From an uncultured Pseudomonadales bacterium (GTDB lineage: Bacteria > Pseudomonadota > Gammaproteobacteria > Pseudomonadales > Azotimanducaceae), in the NCBI GenBank assembly GCA_951813295.1, contig CATOTI010000002.1:3172522-3236521 (forward strand): a stretch of DNA of 64,000 bases, in the 5' to 3' direction. Positions within the stretch are counted from its first letter, which is position 1; each line of letters begins with the position of its first letter. The translations under genes were made by a program, and so were the position numbers. The notes beneath the pieces are model-generated. The model had not been told where the DNA came from and made no database searches. It was given only the letters and a program-made list of their open reading frames with translations. Below are positions 1 through 9,161 of this stretch, one piece after another.

Positions 1-1
1 C

Positions 2-463
2 TTCGGCTCGCACGATCGGCTGCTGGTGATCCATAACATGGGTGAGAAATGCCGTTACTGCACATTGTGGGCGGATGGCTTCAACGGCTTTCTGCCGCAT
101 CTCGAGGATGCGATGTCGGTGGTGTTGGCGTCCAAAGACGAGCCGGACGTGCAGCGGACGTTCGCCAACTCGCGTGGTTGGCGCTTTCGCCTCGTATCAC
201 ACGCGGACAGTGACTATTCGGCCGAACAGTCGGTCCATTCGGAATACGAAAACGCACCCGGGGCGGTCGTCTACGAGCGTCGGGACGGACAGATCTTTCG
301 CAAGAACGCCTGCCAATTTGGTCCGGGCGATCAGTACTGCTCGTTGTGGAACCTGCTAGGCCTCGCCGGGCTCGACGAAGGCACATGGACGCCGCAGTTT
401 CGCTACTGGCAGCGTCCTGAGGAACTGGAGGACGGTGGCGAGAACGTCGCGCCGGCGAGCTGA
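2..463 (+). CDS. DUF899 thioredoxin-like protein, 5' truncated by window edge
   Basis: The reading frame is open from base 2, so the gene begins before the window; about 153 C-terminal residues are visible. The segment resembles the DUF899 family of thioredoxin-like proteins: a C-x-x-C motif in KCRYCTLW, then WADGFNGFLPHL, a GWRF block and a late DQYCSLWNLLGL block. DUF899 proteins are predicted dithiol-disulfide oxidoreductases, usually about 230-260 residues and cytosolic; no substrate can be named. A GTG at 26 could be read as a start but would cut the conserved domain, so it is not used. The gene converges on the LanC-like gene with 30 bases between stops. The family call is from pattern recognition. 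Confidence 0.75.
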   Translation, partial: FGSHDRLLVIHNMGEKCRYCTLWADGFNGFLPHLEDAMSVVLASKDEPDVQRTFANSRGWRFRLVSHADSDYSAEQSVHSEYENAPGAVVYERRDGQIFRKNACQFGPGDQYCSLWNLLGLAGLDEGTWTPQFRYWQRPEELEDGGENVAPAS

Positions 464-493
464 TACTCACGGGGACCGACGCCCTTTCTCGAC

Positions 494-1672
494 TCAGAAG
501 TAGTCGATCGTCGGGAAACCGGGCCGGCCTTCGAGGCAGTGATCGAGGTAGACGGCGAGACCGAGATCGCCCGTCCAGAGCGAATATTTGCGCTGTCCGG
601 TTTCGGCAAGCGCTCGGCCGTCCTGCGCGATCGCGTGCATCGCAAACCGTCGCGCACGATCGAGCCAGACCTCATCGCCTGTCCGTTCGAACAGGCGCAG
701 GAACGCAAAACCCGACCCGGGCACGCCGTGACAAAGGCTCGGCCGCTTTTTGATTGGGCCCGCTCGCCAGATGAGTTCGCCGGCACCCCTGAGTAGTTCG
801 TCGATCCGCGGATCGGGCCAGGCGCCGAACACGTTCACGACGCCGGGTGCGCCGTTACAGTGCTGGAGGAGGCGCGTGTGTGCGGTCGGCCGTGTCGAGT
901 CGCCGTAGACGAGCTGCCAATTCACCAACGCGCCGTCGCGGATGGCCGTTCGCTCGAGCGTTGTCGAGATACGCTCGGCCGCGAGATCTCGTGTTTGGGG
1001 TGGCAGGTAGGCCCGGCCAACGACGATAGGCGCGAGGTTTCCCGCCATGCCGTGAAGCGCGGAGAGCATTCTGTCCGTGTGGCCATAGAGAGGCGCATGC
1101 CAGAGCCAGGCCCCGTCGAACGCTCGCCATTCATCAACGAGCGATTGCACAAGCGTTCGAAAGACCGCGAGTGATGAGTCGTTTGCCGTCGCGCGATGGA
1201 GATGTAGGGCCCCGAGCGCGCTACCGGCCCGTCCCCAGAGGATCCCGTTGGCGGGTCGGTCCTCGTCCCGCGCGAAGCTTTGGGCGGGGAAAGGGGTCGG
1301 CGTGCGGTCGATCAGGTGCGAGAGCAGCTCGATGCCGGCCGAACCGAGAAGTAAACCGGTCCCGTCGGATGGCCCCGTTCGGCGATTGCTGGCGGCGATA
1401 TCCGGCAACGCGGAGGCGATTGTGGTGGGCAGTTGATCGAGGTGGTGGAGTGCCCAGACGACACCTGCCGCGCCGTAGTAGATAGGCGTAAGAACCTCGG
1501 CGCGTTCGGGCGACCGATCGATCGGATGAATCGGCCAGAAACCGTCGGGCGAGAACGTGGCGATCGTATCGGCAACGATCGAATCGATCGCTGCACGCGC
1601 ACTGCTTTCGTTCCAGACCGCGCCGACGAGGTCCTCGTGGCGGTCCTCGTCGAAGAGCGCCACCGCGGTCAC
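494..1672 (-). CDS. LanC-like lanthionine synthetase C family protein
   Basis: A 392-residue protein of the LanC/LanC-like alpha/alpha-barrel family, whose enzymes use zinc to activate cysteine thiols for addition to dehydrated Ser/Thr. The expected zinc ligands are present: Cys272 in HCNGAPG and Cys314-His315 in LCHGVPG. His207 in LHGMAG matches the catalytic His of NisC-type cyclases, and IYYGAAGVVWAL is the usual early GxxG repeat. There is no kinase or lyase domain, so it is a stand-alone cyclase fold. Its ATG overlaps the stop of the upstream PEP-utilising gene by 4 bases, so the two are surely co-translated. No lanthipeptide precursor was found near it. It could equally be a LanC-like glutathione-adding enzyme; substrate unknown. 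Confidence 0.85.
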   Translation of the reverse strand: MTAVALFDEDRHEDLVGAVWNESSARAAIDSIVADTIATFSPDGFWPIHPIDRSPERAEVLTPIYYGAAGVVWALHHLDQLPTTIASALPDIAASNRRTGPSDGTGLLLGSAGIELLSHLIDRTPTPFPAQSFARDEDRPANGILWGRAGSALGALHLHRATANDSSLAVFRTLVQSLVDEWRAFDGAWLWHAPLYGHTDRMLSALHGMAGNLAPIVVGRAYLPPQTRDLAAERISTTLERTAIRDGALVNWQLVYGDSTRPTAHTRLLQHCNGAPGVVNVFGAWPDPRIDELLRGAGELIWRAGPIKKRPSLCHGVPGSGFAFLRLFERTGDEVWLDRARRFAMHAIAQDGRALAETGQRKYSLWTGDLGLAVYLDHCLEGRPGFPTIDYF

Positions 1673-4527
1673 GCGATGGCTTCTTTGTCCTCGGCGTGGA
1701 TGACCACGGTACCGGCGTCGCCGTCGATCGTGATCGTCTGACCGTGCCTGATTCGTACCGTTCCGTTGCCGACCCCGAGGACGGCCGGGATGCCGTACTC
1801 GCGGGCGACGATCGAGCCGTGCGCCAGGATGCTGCCGACGTCGGTTACGAGCCCCACGGCGTGGGCAAAGAGCTGCGTCCAGGCCGGTGTCGTCAGGGGA
1901 CTCACGAGGATCGATCCGGGCACCATCTTGTCGAATTCGGCTGCGCCGGTGATCACGCTGGCGGGCGCTGTGACCCGTCCGGAGCTGACCGCGAAGCCGC
2001 GCATGACGTCGCTACCGTCTTCGTTCTTGATCTGCGTTTCCTTGAACGCGATGCCGTCGATCTGACTTGCCTCGGCCGGCAGCGTGCCGGGTGGATGGTG
2101 GCGTTTTTGTGCTTCCCGGAGTTCGCGCCGCTCGGCGGCGATGGCGCCGAGTTCGGGTAACGCTCGTGCTTCGGCGCGCGCATCGATCGCGCGTTGCAGC
2201 TCGGCCGATACCATGAAGAACGTATCGTCGGCGCGGCGGAAAGTACCTGCTTCAACGAGTCGTCGACCCAACTCGGATGCCATGGGCCTCAGGATCTGCC
2301 AGGTGAAACCGAACAGGAATGCGACTTCTTCGCGCATGTGGTTGTACTTGCGCGCGAGCCAGAGCCGATAACGAAACTGCCAGTAGGCGAGGCCGCCGAG
2401 CACTTCGGTGATCTCGGCGAGCTTCTCCTCGCGAACTCGTCGGGCCCTGTCGTCCTGCTGGCGCGGGTCGTAGTCGAGATCGGCGACCATCGCCTTGAGC
2501 GAAGCGAAGAGCGCTGAAGGATCTTCGCTCTGGGTGGGCTCGATGAAGTCCATGCTGTAGCCCTGGTGGCCATAGGTCGCCAGGTAAGCCTTGATCGTTG
2601 CGGTGATTTCGGTCGCCCGGCTATCCCCCAGGAGCGTCGTCATCAGGAATTTCGCGGGTGTGGCGAGCACGAGGTGGGTCAGATAGGCGTTCGTGCGGAC
2701 GGATTTCGCGATCTCGAAAAGATCGGCATTGGCCTGCATCGCTTTCGATGCGATGCCGGTGAGGAATTGACCGCTGATGAATTGATGATCTGGCAACGTT
2801 TCGCGCAGGAAGCACTGCAACTGATCATCCGTCGATTTAGCCACGCCGAAGGTATGGCTCGAGCCGCCCGACCAGTAGTGGCCCTCTTCGATTCCGAGTT
2901 GGCGAATGCCGTCGAGCAAGGTCTGATCGTCGGCGCTCGCGATGTCGACGGAACGCCACTTGTCCCCGACCCCGCGTAGCCGTGGCTCGCTGTCATCGAA
3001 CCACGTGCCGATCTGCCGATCGTTCCACTCGGAATTGTTGAACGCGACGTAGGTCATGTTCTTGCTCTTGGGCCGCGTGATTCGCTCAGCAAGACCTTCC
3101 GAATCCTGGGTACTGCACCATTCGTCGAACGCGAGTAGGTCATCCGCATCGAGGTCGCCTCGAAAGCGAACGATGTCGCGTTCCCAGACGCTCGATTCGA
3201 TGGGTGGCGGTAGGCCGGGTGATTTTCTCTCTTCCTTCCCGTCGTCTTTTGCCGTTGCACGAGCACTTGCGGCTTCGGCCGCGTGTTCGGCCAGTTCGAG
3301 TTCCGCTTCCGACGGCAAAAGGCCGTTGTCCTTGGCTTGTTCGTGAACGATCGGGAAATCGAATCGTTGGTAGCCGTAACCGTTGACCGCGATGTACATC
3401 GGCCCGCCGCCGATCATGAGGCTGCGCCCTTTCCGCGGTGATTCCAGACCCTCGGTGAGGTAGAGCTCTTCGAAAAGCGGCGAGAGTGGATCGGGCATGT
3501 TCTCGACGATTTGCCGCCGCGAGATGTAGCGCGCCGGCGCCGGGACATCCCAGGAAACCTCGATCGGTTGCACCGGCAGATTGGTGATCGGGCGGGATTG
3601 CAGAAGTCTGAGTTGGCCGTCGCGATAGGCCCATTCGATGTCCTGCGGCAGATCGTCGTAGAGCGCTTCGATCGCGAGGGCAGTTGTGGCGAGTTCTTCG
3701 ATCTGGGCGTCCGTCAGCGACGATTGCCCGCGCACGCTTTCTTCGACGTCTTCGAACCGGGTGCCGTCGGATCCGTCGGAGACGATACGCAGCTCCTTCG
3801 GCCCGATGATCGTCTCCTTCGCCTGGCACGTCGCGCGGTCGACGATGTAGGTGTCCGGTGTCACTTGTCCGCTCACCACGGCTTCGCCGAGGCCGAAGCT
3901 TGCGTTGATGACCATTTCGGATCGTTCGCCCGTCGCGGGATTGGCTGTGAAGAGGATGCCGGATACGTCCGACGGCACCATGACCTGGGCGACGACGGCC
4001 ATCGCGACGCTTTCCTGGGCGATGCCGTTCTGGTGGCGATAGCTCATCGCCTGTGGCGTCCAGAGCGATGCCCAGCAATTCCGTACGGCTTCGACGACCG
4101 CATCCGCGCCGCTGACGTTCAGGAAGGTCTCCTGCTGACCCGCGAAGGAAAGGTCTGGCAGATCTTCGGCGTTGGCGGATGAACGCACCGCGATCGCGGG
4201 ATCGTCGCCAAGGCCTCGATAGGCGCTTGCGATTGAGTCCCGAATCTCGAGTGGGACGTCGCCTTCGGCGAAGAGATCCCGGATTGCCCGCGATGCGTTC
4301 TCGAAGGAGACGGACAGGCCGGTGACTTCGGGTACGGCGAGTTCGAGGATTTGCGCTTGCATCCCGCGGGTTTCGACAAAGCGTCGATACGCGTCCGCCG
4401 TGACATGAAAACCTGTCGGCACGGCGAAACCGTTCTGGCTCAGACGCGCGAGCGAGCGACCCTTGCCGCCGATGACTTCGAGTCCGTCGTCGTTGGTGTC
4501 GAGTGGAGCGGTGAAAGAAGTCTGCAA
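1669..4527 (-). CDS. PEP-utilising phosphotransferase (PEP synthase / rifampin phosphotransferase-like)
   Basis: A protein of about 952 residues with an N-terminal ATP-grasp PEP/pyruvate-binding domain (VIGGKGRSLARL near residue 15; SSANAEDLPDLSFAGQQETF; GLGEAVVSGQVTPD) and a C-terminal swivelling histidine domain (DVGSILAHGSIVAREYGIPA). The phospho-accepting histidine is near residue 903. Family members use ATP to phosphorylate this histidine and pass the phosphate to pyruvate (PEP synthase) or to a hydroxyl on a small molecule (rifampin phosphotransferase). The long variable middle favours the latter architecture. The frame stays open to 4674 but would then run through tRNA-Cys, so the TTG at 4527 is preferred; it has GGAGG 8 bases upstream (4536-4540). 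Operonic with the LanC-like gene. Confidence 0.8.
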   Translation of the reverse strand: MQTSFTAPLDTNDDGLEVIGGKGRSLARLSQNGFAVPTGFHVTADAYRRFVETRGMQAQILELAVPEVTGLSVSFENASRAIRDLFAEGDVPLEIRDSIASAYRGLGDDPAIAVRSSANAEDLPDLSFAGQQETFLNVSGADAVVEAVRNCWASLWTPQAMSYRHQNGIAQESVAMAVVAQVMVPSDVSGILFTANPATGERSEMVINASFGLGEAVVSGQVTPDTYIVDRATCQAKETIIGPKELRIVSDGSDGTRFEDVEESVRGQSSLTDAQIEELATTALAIEALYDDLPQDIEWAYRDGQLRLLQSRPITNLPVQPIEVSWDVPAPARYISRRQIVENMPDPLSPLFEELYLTEGLESPRKGRSLMIGGGPMYIAVNGYGYQRFDFPIVHEQAKDNGLLPSEAELELAEHAAEAASARATAKDDGKEERKSPGLPPPIESSVWERDIVRFRGDLDADDLLAFDEWCSTQDSEGLAERITRPKSKNMTYVAFNNSEWNDRQIGTWFDDSEPRLRGVGDKWRSVDIASADDQTLLDGIRQLGIEEGHYWSGGSSHTFGVAKSTDDQLQCFLRETLPDHQFISGQFLTGIASKAMQANADLFEIAKSVRTNAYLTHLVLATPAKFLMTTLLGDSRATEITATIKAYLATYGHQGYSMDFIEPTQSEDPSALFASLKAMVADLDYDPRQQDDRARRVREEKLAEITEVLGGLAYWQFRYRLWLARKYNHMREEVAFLFGFTWQILRPMASELGRRLVEAGTFRRADDTFFMVSAELQRAIDARAEARALPELGAIAAERRELREAQKRHHPPGTLPAEASQIDGIAFKETQIKNEDGSDVMRGFAVSSGRVTAPASVITGAAEFDKMVPGSILVSPLTTPAWTQLFAHAVGLVTDVGSILAHGSIVAREYGIPAVLGVGNGTVRIRHGQTITIDGDAGTVVIHAEDKEAIA

Positions 4528-4593
4528 AGGGCGCGCCTCCGGCTGACCGAAACGTCGGGGCGTACGAGGACGAGCGCTTCGGCAAAGAGATGA

Positions 4594-4667
4594 TGGAGGC
4601 TGGGGTCGGAATCGAACCGGCGTAGACGGAGTTGCAGTCCGCTGCATGACCACTCTGCCACCCAGCC
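4594..4667 (-). tRNA. tRNA-Cys (GCA anticodon)
   Basis: The minus strand folds as a full cloverleaf. Acceptor arms GGCTGGG and CCCAGCC pair over seven bases, the T-arm carries GGTTCGATTCC, and the anticodon loop is CTGCAAC with GCA at positions 34-36. Discriminator T and an encoded CCA follow. It lies about 65 bases upstream of the PEP-utilising gene and in the same direction. Confidence 0.95.
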
Positions 4668-4828
4668 TGGGCATTCGCGGCGCAATGCATCGCGAGTGGG
4701 GGCGCGATTGTAACCAAGGGTTTGCGCTATCGCGAAGCGGTGGCGCGTGAATCGTTCGAAACCACCCGCGTGCGAAGGGTTAGTGGTGCTGCGAGAATCC
4801 TGAACCGCCGAAAAGCGAGGGTGTTTCG

Positions 4829-5708
4829 ATGGCGAAACGCGTCAGCCGGCTGCAGGTGCGCAGAGCGCTCGAGGCCGTACGAATCGACGATGTCGCGTCG
4901 CTCGAAACGGCGCTCGCGGAACAGCCTTTGTTACCCCGTTGGGCGAATTCGCATGGCAATTACCTGCTCGCGGCGGCGATCAAGGCCTCGAGCCATCGCG
5001 CCCTCGCCTTACTGATCGAGGCCGGCGCGGACGTCCTGCGCACAAACGAAGGTGGTGCCTCGGTTCTCGACCGTGCGGTTTTAGCCGGCGACGAATACGC
5101 GGTGGACCAAGTGATTGCCGGTAGCGCTGTCCCGGCGACCCGCCATTGGGCCGGGCTTGGTCGACTCGACCGCCTGGCGTCACTACCGCGCGATGCGCTC
5201 GAAGAAACGGATTGGCGTCTCGAGCGTCCGCTCCATTGGGCGTCGCGCCGTGGATCCGCCGGTGTTGTCGGCCACGTGCTCGGTCGCGGCGTCGAAATCG
5301 ATCCAGTGAATAAGAACGGTCTAACGCCACTCGCGTTTTGCATCGAAGGCGGTCACATCGATTCGAGCCGCCTCCTACTCGATGCCGGTGCGGATGTGAA
5401 TGCACCCGGCGGTTACAGCGGCGGCCGGCTTCTACATCGGGCCGTCGTGATTCGCTCGTTGCCCCTCGTCGAGCTGCTACTCGAACACGGGGCTGAACCG
5501 TCAGGATCATGCCGGTAAGACGCCCCTCCACGAAACCGTCATGGTGGGTCGGTTGGATATCCTCGAGACGCTCCTGAATGCGAATCCCGACCTGACCCTT
5601 CGTACTCGCCGAATCGCGCAGCAGCAGGGTGATGAACGCCCCATCGACATGGCGCGACGTCGGGGTCGCGATCGGTTCGTCGATCGACTAGCGTCCGCCG
5701 AACGATAG
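4829..5708 (+). pseudogene. Ankyrin-repeat protein interrupted by a frameshift
   Basis: The first frame (4829-5518) gives 229 residues with ankyrin repeats: NYLLAAAIKASSHRALALLI, RPLHWASRRGSAGVVGHVL, NGLTPLAFCIEGGHID, and LLHRAVVIRSLPLVELLLE followed by HGAEP. It stops in the middle of the next repeat. The frame one base ahead continues the repeat at once from 5502 (DHAGKTPLHETVMVGRLDIL) and runs to a TAG at 5706-5708. One indel near 5495-5502 therefore separates the halves; repaired, the protein would have about 292 residues. Start ATG 4829 follows GAGGG. Ankyrin proteins mediate protein contacts; no partner is suggested. A sequencing error is as likely as a real mutation. Confidence 0.8.
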
Positions 5709-5718
5709 GGGCGATCTG

Positions 5719-6813
5719 ATGGATACAACGCGAAAACTCGGCAAGCACGGGCTCGAAGTCACCCCGCTTGGCTTCGGCGGCGGGACGATCGGCAACCCGG
5801 CCATCTCGATCGAGACCAGCGTCGCGACCGTTCGCGCGGCTTGGGAATCGGGCGTCCGGTTCTTCGATACCGCGCCTTGGTATGGCGTCGGTCGGTCCGA
5901 GCGTCGGCTGGGCGTGGCGCTATCGGAGTACGCACCGCCCGAAGCGAGGCGGGAGACCTTCGGGATCAATACGAAAGTCGGCAAGACGCTGGTCCCGGAA
6001 CGGCTTCGCGACGATTCCAAGAAGACGTTGAGCCCAGGCGGCCAGGTCCGCACGGTGCGCGATCCGCGCAGTGGCTTTCGCGTCCGTTTCGGCTACACCG
6101 AGGCCGACATTCGCGCTCAGCACCACGATTCGTTGCAACGCCTGGGCTTTGCATCGGTCGACAGCCTCACCATCCACGATATCGACTTCGGCTACCACGA
6201 TCCGGCAGGAATCGAGACGCACCTTGCCGAGTTGGATCGTGCCGGTGGTGGCGGGGCACGAGCGCTCGAAGAGCTTCGCGCGACCGGTGAAATCCAGGCG
6301 ATCGGATGTGGCTGCAACCTGGAATCGCGCAACGCGTCGAGTTGGGACACCAGCGCGCACGAAGACCTGATGGTCCGGATCGCGGATCTGGTCGATCTCG
6401 ATTTTCTCGTCGTCGCGGGCGGATACACCCTGCTCGATACACGCGCGTTGTGGCGGATCATGCCGCTATGCGAAACACGCGGGATCAACGTGATCATCGC
6501 GGCGCCGTATGCCAGTGGATGGCTGGCGGATCCTTCCGGGGCGGCAACCTATATGTATGACGAAGCGCCCGAAGAAATCGTCACGAAGTCGACCGCGATC
6601 CAAGCGATCTGCGATCGGAACGGCGTCTCGATGTCGGCCGTCGCGCTACAGTTCGTGCTGGCTCATCCGTGTGTCGCGACGGTGATTCCCGGTGCTAAAT
6701 CACCCACCGAGGCGACCGCTAACCGGGCCAATCTCGAGGTGGAGATACCGCGCGACGTCTGGGACGAATTGAAAAGCACCGGCGTGCTTGATGAGGCCGT
6801 GCCGACACCTTAG
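5719..6813 (+). CDS. Aldo/keto reductase, D-threo-aldose 1-dehydrogenase-like
   Basis: A 364-residue NAD(P)-dependent aldo/keto reductase. The tetrad is visible: Asp and Tyr in FFDTAPWYGVGRSE, Lys in NTKVGK and His in LTIHDIDF. The C-terminal cofactor loop is represented by TVIPGAKSPTEATAN. The N-terminus (KLGKHGLEVTPLGFGGGTIG) and the DIRAQHHDSLQRLG segment match the subgroup annotated as D-threo-aldose 1-dehydrogenase or fucose dehydrogenase, which oxidises free sugars. It starts 10 bases after the ankyrin frame ends and is followed, 12 bases on, by a methyltransferase, so the two probably share an mRNA. The substrate cannot be decided from sequence alone. Confidence 0.85.
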   Translation: MDTTRKLGKHGLEVTPLGFGGGTIGNPAISIETSVATVRAAWESGVRFFDTAPWYGVGRSERRLGVALSEYAPPEARRETFGINTKVGKTLVPERLRDDSKKTLSPGGQVRTVRDPRSGFRVRFGYTEADIRAQHHDSLQRLGFASVDSLTIHDIDFGYHDPAGIETHLAELDRAGGGGARALEELRATGEIQAIGCGCNLESRNASSWDTSAHEDLMVRIADLVDLDFLVVAGGYTLLDTRALWRIMPLCETRGINVIIAAPYASGWLADPSGAATYMYDEAPEEIVTKSTAIQAICDRNGVSMSAVALQFVLAHPCVATVIPGAKSPTEATANRANLEVEIPRDVWDELKSTGVLDEAVPTP

Positions 6814-6825
6814 AGGAGCGTGAGG

Positions 6826-7644
6826 ATGGCGAACGAAGAACAGATTGAGGCGTGGAACGGCTCGATGGGCGAAAAGTGGGCCGAGCGCCAGGATCGGATG
6901 GACGCCTTGCTCGAACCGCTCTCGCGGCTGGCGCTCGAGCACGCGAACGTGGGTGCCGGCGAAGTCGTGCTCGATATCGGTTGTGGCTGTGGTGCGACGT
7001 CGATCGCGATGGCGGCCAAAGGCCGATCCGTGACGGGATATGACATCTCGGCTCCGATGTTTGCGGCGGCGCGCGAACGGGCGCGGGGTGTCGACAATGT
7101 TTCCTTCGTCGAAGCCGATGCGTCGCGCGTGGCACTCGAGCCGGTCGGCGACGTGCTCTTCTCACGGTTCGGCGTGATGTTCTTCGACGATCCGGTCGCG
7201 GCGTTTACCAATCTGCGTTCCGGCCTCAAGCCGGGCGGTCGGGTCTGTTTGCTGGTTTGGCGTTCGTTGATGGAGAACGAGTGGATGGCGCAGCCTCTGG
7301 GCGCGATCATGGCTTTCATCGAAAGCCGCGGAGCGCCGAACCCGCGCGCACCCGGGCCGTTCGCATTTGCTGACAAGGACTACGTCGCCGAACTGCTCGC
7401 CAAAGCTGGGTTCGTCGATATCGGTTTCGAGGAAATCGACGGTAAGCTCGAACTCGGGTCGAGTGCAGCTGATGCGGTGCGGGAGTTCAGCGAGATGGGG
7501 CCGCTCGCGAGCTTGCTCGAACAAGCGAACGAGCGCGACAAGGCCGTTGCAGCCGTGCAGGAGGTGATGGCGGCACATGTGGATGACGATGGCGCCGTTC
7601 GGATGGGAGCCGCCTGCTGGATCGTCTCGGCTTCGGTCGCCTGA
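6826..7644 (+). CDS. Class I SAM-dependent methyltransferase
   Basis: A 272-residue methyltransferase. Motif I is VVLDIGCGCGATSIAMA, followed by the acidic end of strand 2 (VTGYDIS), and post-motif FSRFGVMFFDD and LKPGGRVCLLVW. The arrangement is that of small-molecule (UbiE/type 11-like) methyltransferases. ATG 6826 is chosen over the GTG at 6820 because GAGGAG (6813-6818) is then 7 bases upstream. It follows the aldo/keto reductase closely. The substrate is unknown. Confidence 0.85.
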   Translation: MANEEQIEAWNGSMGEKWAERQDRMDALLEPLSRLALEHANVGAGEVVLDIGCGCGATSIAMAAKGRSVTGYDISAPMFAAARERARGVDNVSFVEADASRVALEPVGDVLFSRFGVMFFDDPVAAFTNLRSGLKPGGRVCLLVWRSLMENEWMAQPLGAIMAFIESRGAPNPRAPGPFAFADKDYVAELLAKAGFVDIGFEEIDGKLELGSSAADAVREFSEMGPLASLLEQANERDKAVAAVQEVMAAHVDDDGAVRMGAACWIVSASVA

Positions 7645-7725
7645 TTCGTGCGCTTGGACCTGCGTTTGTATACTTGCGCGCTTTCGGCGCAAGCCGTTCA
7701 CGAATGACTTTGGAGAGAAGAGACC

Positions 7726-8160
7726 ATGAGTCTTGTCGATGATTTGCGGAAGATCTTTGGTGACGACGAGCCGACCGACGAAGAAAAGAAGGAGCTCTTC
7801 AACGCGACGGTCTTGTTGACGCTCTCGCGCGCGACGGCAGCCGATACGAACATCAAGACGATCGAGGTGGAGACCGTTCGAGGCATCATCGAAAAAACGA
7901 CGGGTGAGGCGATCGATTCGAAGGACGTGCGCATGGCCGCGAACTCGCGGATCTATGAAAAGGCGCCGCTGGATCGGCATCTAGTGGACGTTGGGCGCAA
8001 GCTGGACGTGCACCACCGCACCGCGATCGCCCTGGCCCTCGCGGACGTGATCAAGAGCGACGACCGTATCAGTTCGAAGGAGGTCCACTTCTTCAACATG
8101 GTGGCGGATTCATTGTCCATCACGGCGGCTGAAATCGCCGGACTCGTGCCCTCGGACTAA
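7726..8160 (+). CDS. TerB-like (tellurite resistance TerB family) protein
   Basis: A 144-residue, acidic, all-helical protein of the TerB/DjlA-N-like family: LFNATVLLTLSRATAADTNI, then LALADVIKSDDRISSKEVHF. The paired acidic segments correspond to the metal-binding helices of the family. Lone TerB proteins are common in Proteobacteria and have no established enzymatic role. It has its own leader (7645-7725) with a TATACT -10-like element at 7669 and a 7-bp hairpin at 7673-7693 (arms CTTGCGC/GCGCAAG), so it is probably transcribed separately from the methyltransferase. Confidence 0.8.
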   Translation: MSLVDDLRKIFGDDEPTDEEKKELFNATVLLTLSRATAADTNIKTIEVETVRGIIEKTTGEAIDSKDVRMAANSRIYEKAPLDRHLVDVGRKLDVHHRTAIALALADVIKSDDRISSKEVHFFNMVADSLSITAAEIAGLVPSD

Positions 8161-8166
8161 CGCTTC

Positions 8167-9153
8167 CTAGCGCGTCGGATCGAAAACGACGCGCCCCACC
8201 GTTTCCCGGTTGAAGAGCTTCAGGAGTCCGCTCTTGAGCTCTTCGAAGCCGATGACCTCACTGACGAAAGGTTCGATGCGCTTGTCGACCAGCGCCGCGT
8301 GGAGATCCTCGTAGCAGCGCTGCACCAACGCCGGATCTTTCTCGCGATAGCTTCCCATGTGAACGCCGACGATCGAATAGTTCTTCACGAGCGCGTGGTT
8401 GGCGGGTGCGGATGGAATGTCGCCGCTCGCAAAACCGACGACGAGCAGCCGCCCTTCGAAAGCCAATAAGCGACGTGCGACGTCGAAATACTTCCCGCCC
8501 ACGGGATCGTAGACCACGTCCACGCCGCGTTTGTCCGTTGCGTCCATGACGCGCTCGTAGAGGTCATCGGCGTTGTAGTCGATGACGAGGTCGGCGCCGA
8601 GATCACGGCAGACGGCCGTCTTTTTCTCACCCCCGGCGGCGGCCGCCACCCAACAGCCGTGTGCGCGCGCCATTTTGACGGCGGCCGATCCGACGCCGCC
8701 AGCAGCCGCGAGAACCAGCACCGTCTCACCGGGTTTGAGGTTGCCCCGGTGGTGATAAGCGAACCACGTCGTGCCGTACGTCACGTGCACGCCCATTGCG
8801 TCGATTGCCGACAGTGCGTCGGGCACACCATGCGATCGTTCGGCGAGCAGTACCGCTTCTTCGGCATAGCCCCCGTAGGGAGCAATTGTCGGTCCGACCA
8901 GACGATCACCTTCGGCGAATGGCTGATCGGCGCCGGCTTTGATGACGACGCCGGTCGTATTCATGCCCGGCGTGAAGGGCGGTTCGTGCTTGATCTGGTA
9001 CTTGCCTTCGCTCTGCAGGATGTCCGCGAAGTTGAGATCGGTCGCCTCGACCCGAATCGTCACCATGCCCGGATCCGGGTCCGGTGACGGAACGTCGACG
9101 ATGTTGAGTTCGTCCCACGGCTTGCCGAGGGATGCGATTTGCCACGCCTTCAT
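8167..9153 (-). CDS. NADPH:quinone oxidoreductase family protein (zinc-independent MDR)
   Basis: A 328-residue medium-chain dehydrogenase/reductase of the quinone oxidoreductase subgroup. GroES-like N-terminus (residues 1-110) with PPFTPGMNTTGVV, then a Rossmann domain with VLVLAAAGGVGSAAVKMA and the typical GADLVIDYNADDLYERV and DVVYDPVGGKYFD blocks. The zinc-binding cysteines of alcohol dehydrogenases are absent, as expected. The open frame reaches 9777, but that part overlaps the upstream oxidoreductase antiparallel-free and shows no homology, so ATG 9153 (MKAWQIASLGKP) is used. Last gene of a three-gene minus-strand operon with OsmC and a flavin oxidoreductase, suggesting a redox or electrophile stress role. 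Confidence 0.88.
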   Translation of the reverse strand: MKAWQIASLGKPWDELNIVDVPSPDPDPGMVTIRVEATDLNFADILQSEGKYQIKHEPPFTPGMNTTGVVIKAGADQPFAEGDRLVGPTIAPYGGYAEEAVLLAERSHGVPDALSAIDAMGVHVTYGTTWFAYHHRGNLKPGETVLVLAAAGGVGSAAVKMARAHGCWVAAAAGGEKKTAVCRDLGADLVIDYNADDLYERVMDATDKRGVDVVYDPVGGKYFDVARRLLAFEGRLLVVGFASGDIPSAPANHALVKNYSIVGVHMGSYREKDPALVQRCYEDLHAALVDKRIEPFVSEVIGFEELKSGLLKLFNRETVGRVVFDPTR

Positions 9154-9161
9154 GCGGGTGC

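Noticed and set aside
4528..4674. N-terminal extension of the PEP-utilising enzyme
   Set aside because: It is the antisense-free read-through of tRNA-Cys on the same strand and has no homology; the TTG at 4527 has a proper ribosome site.
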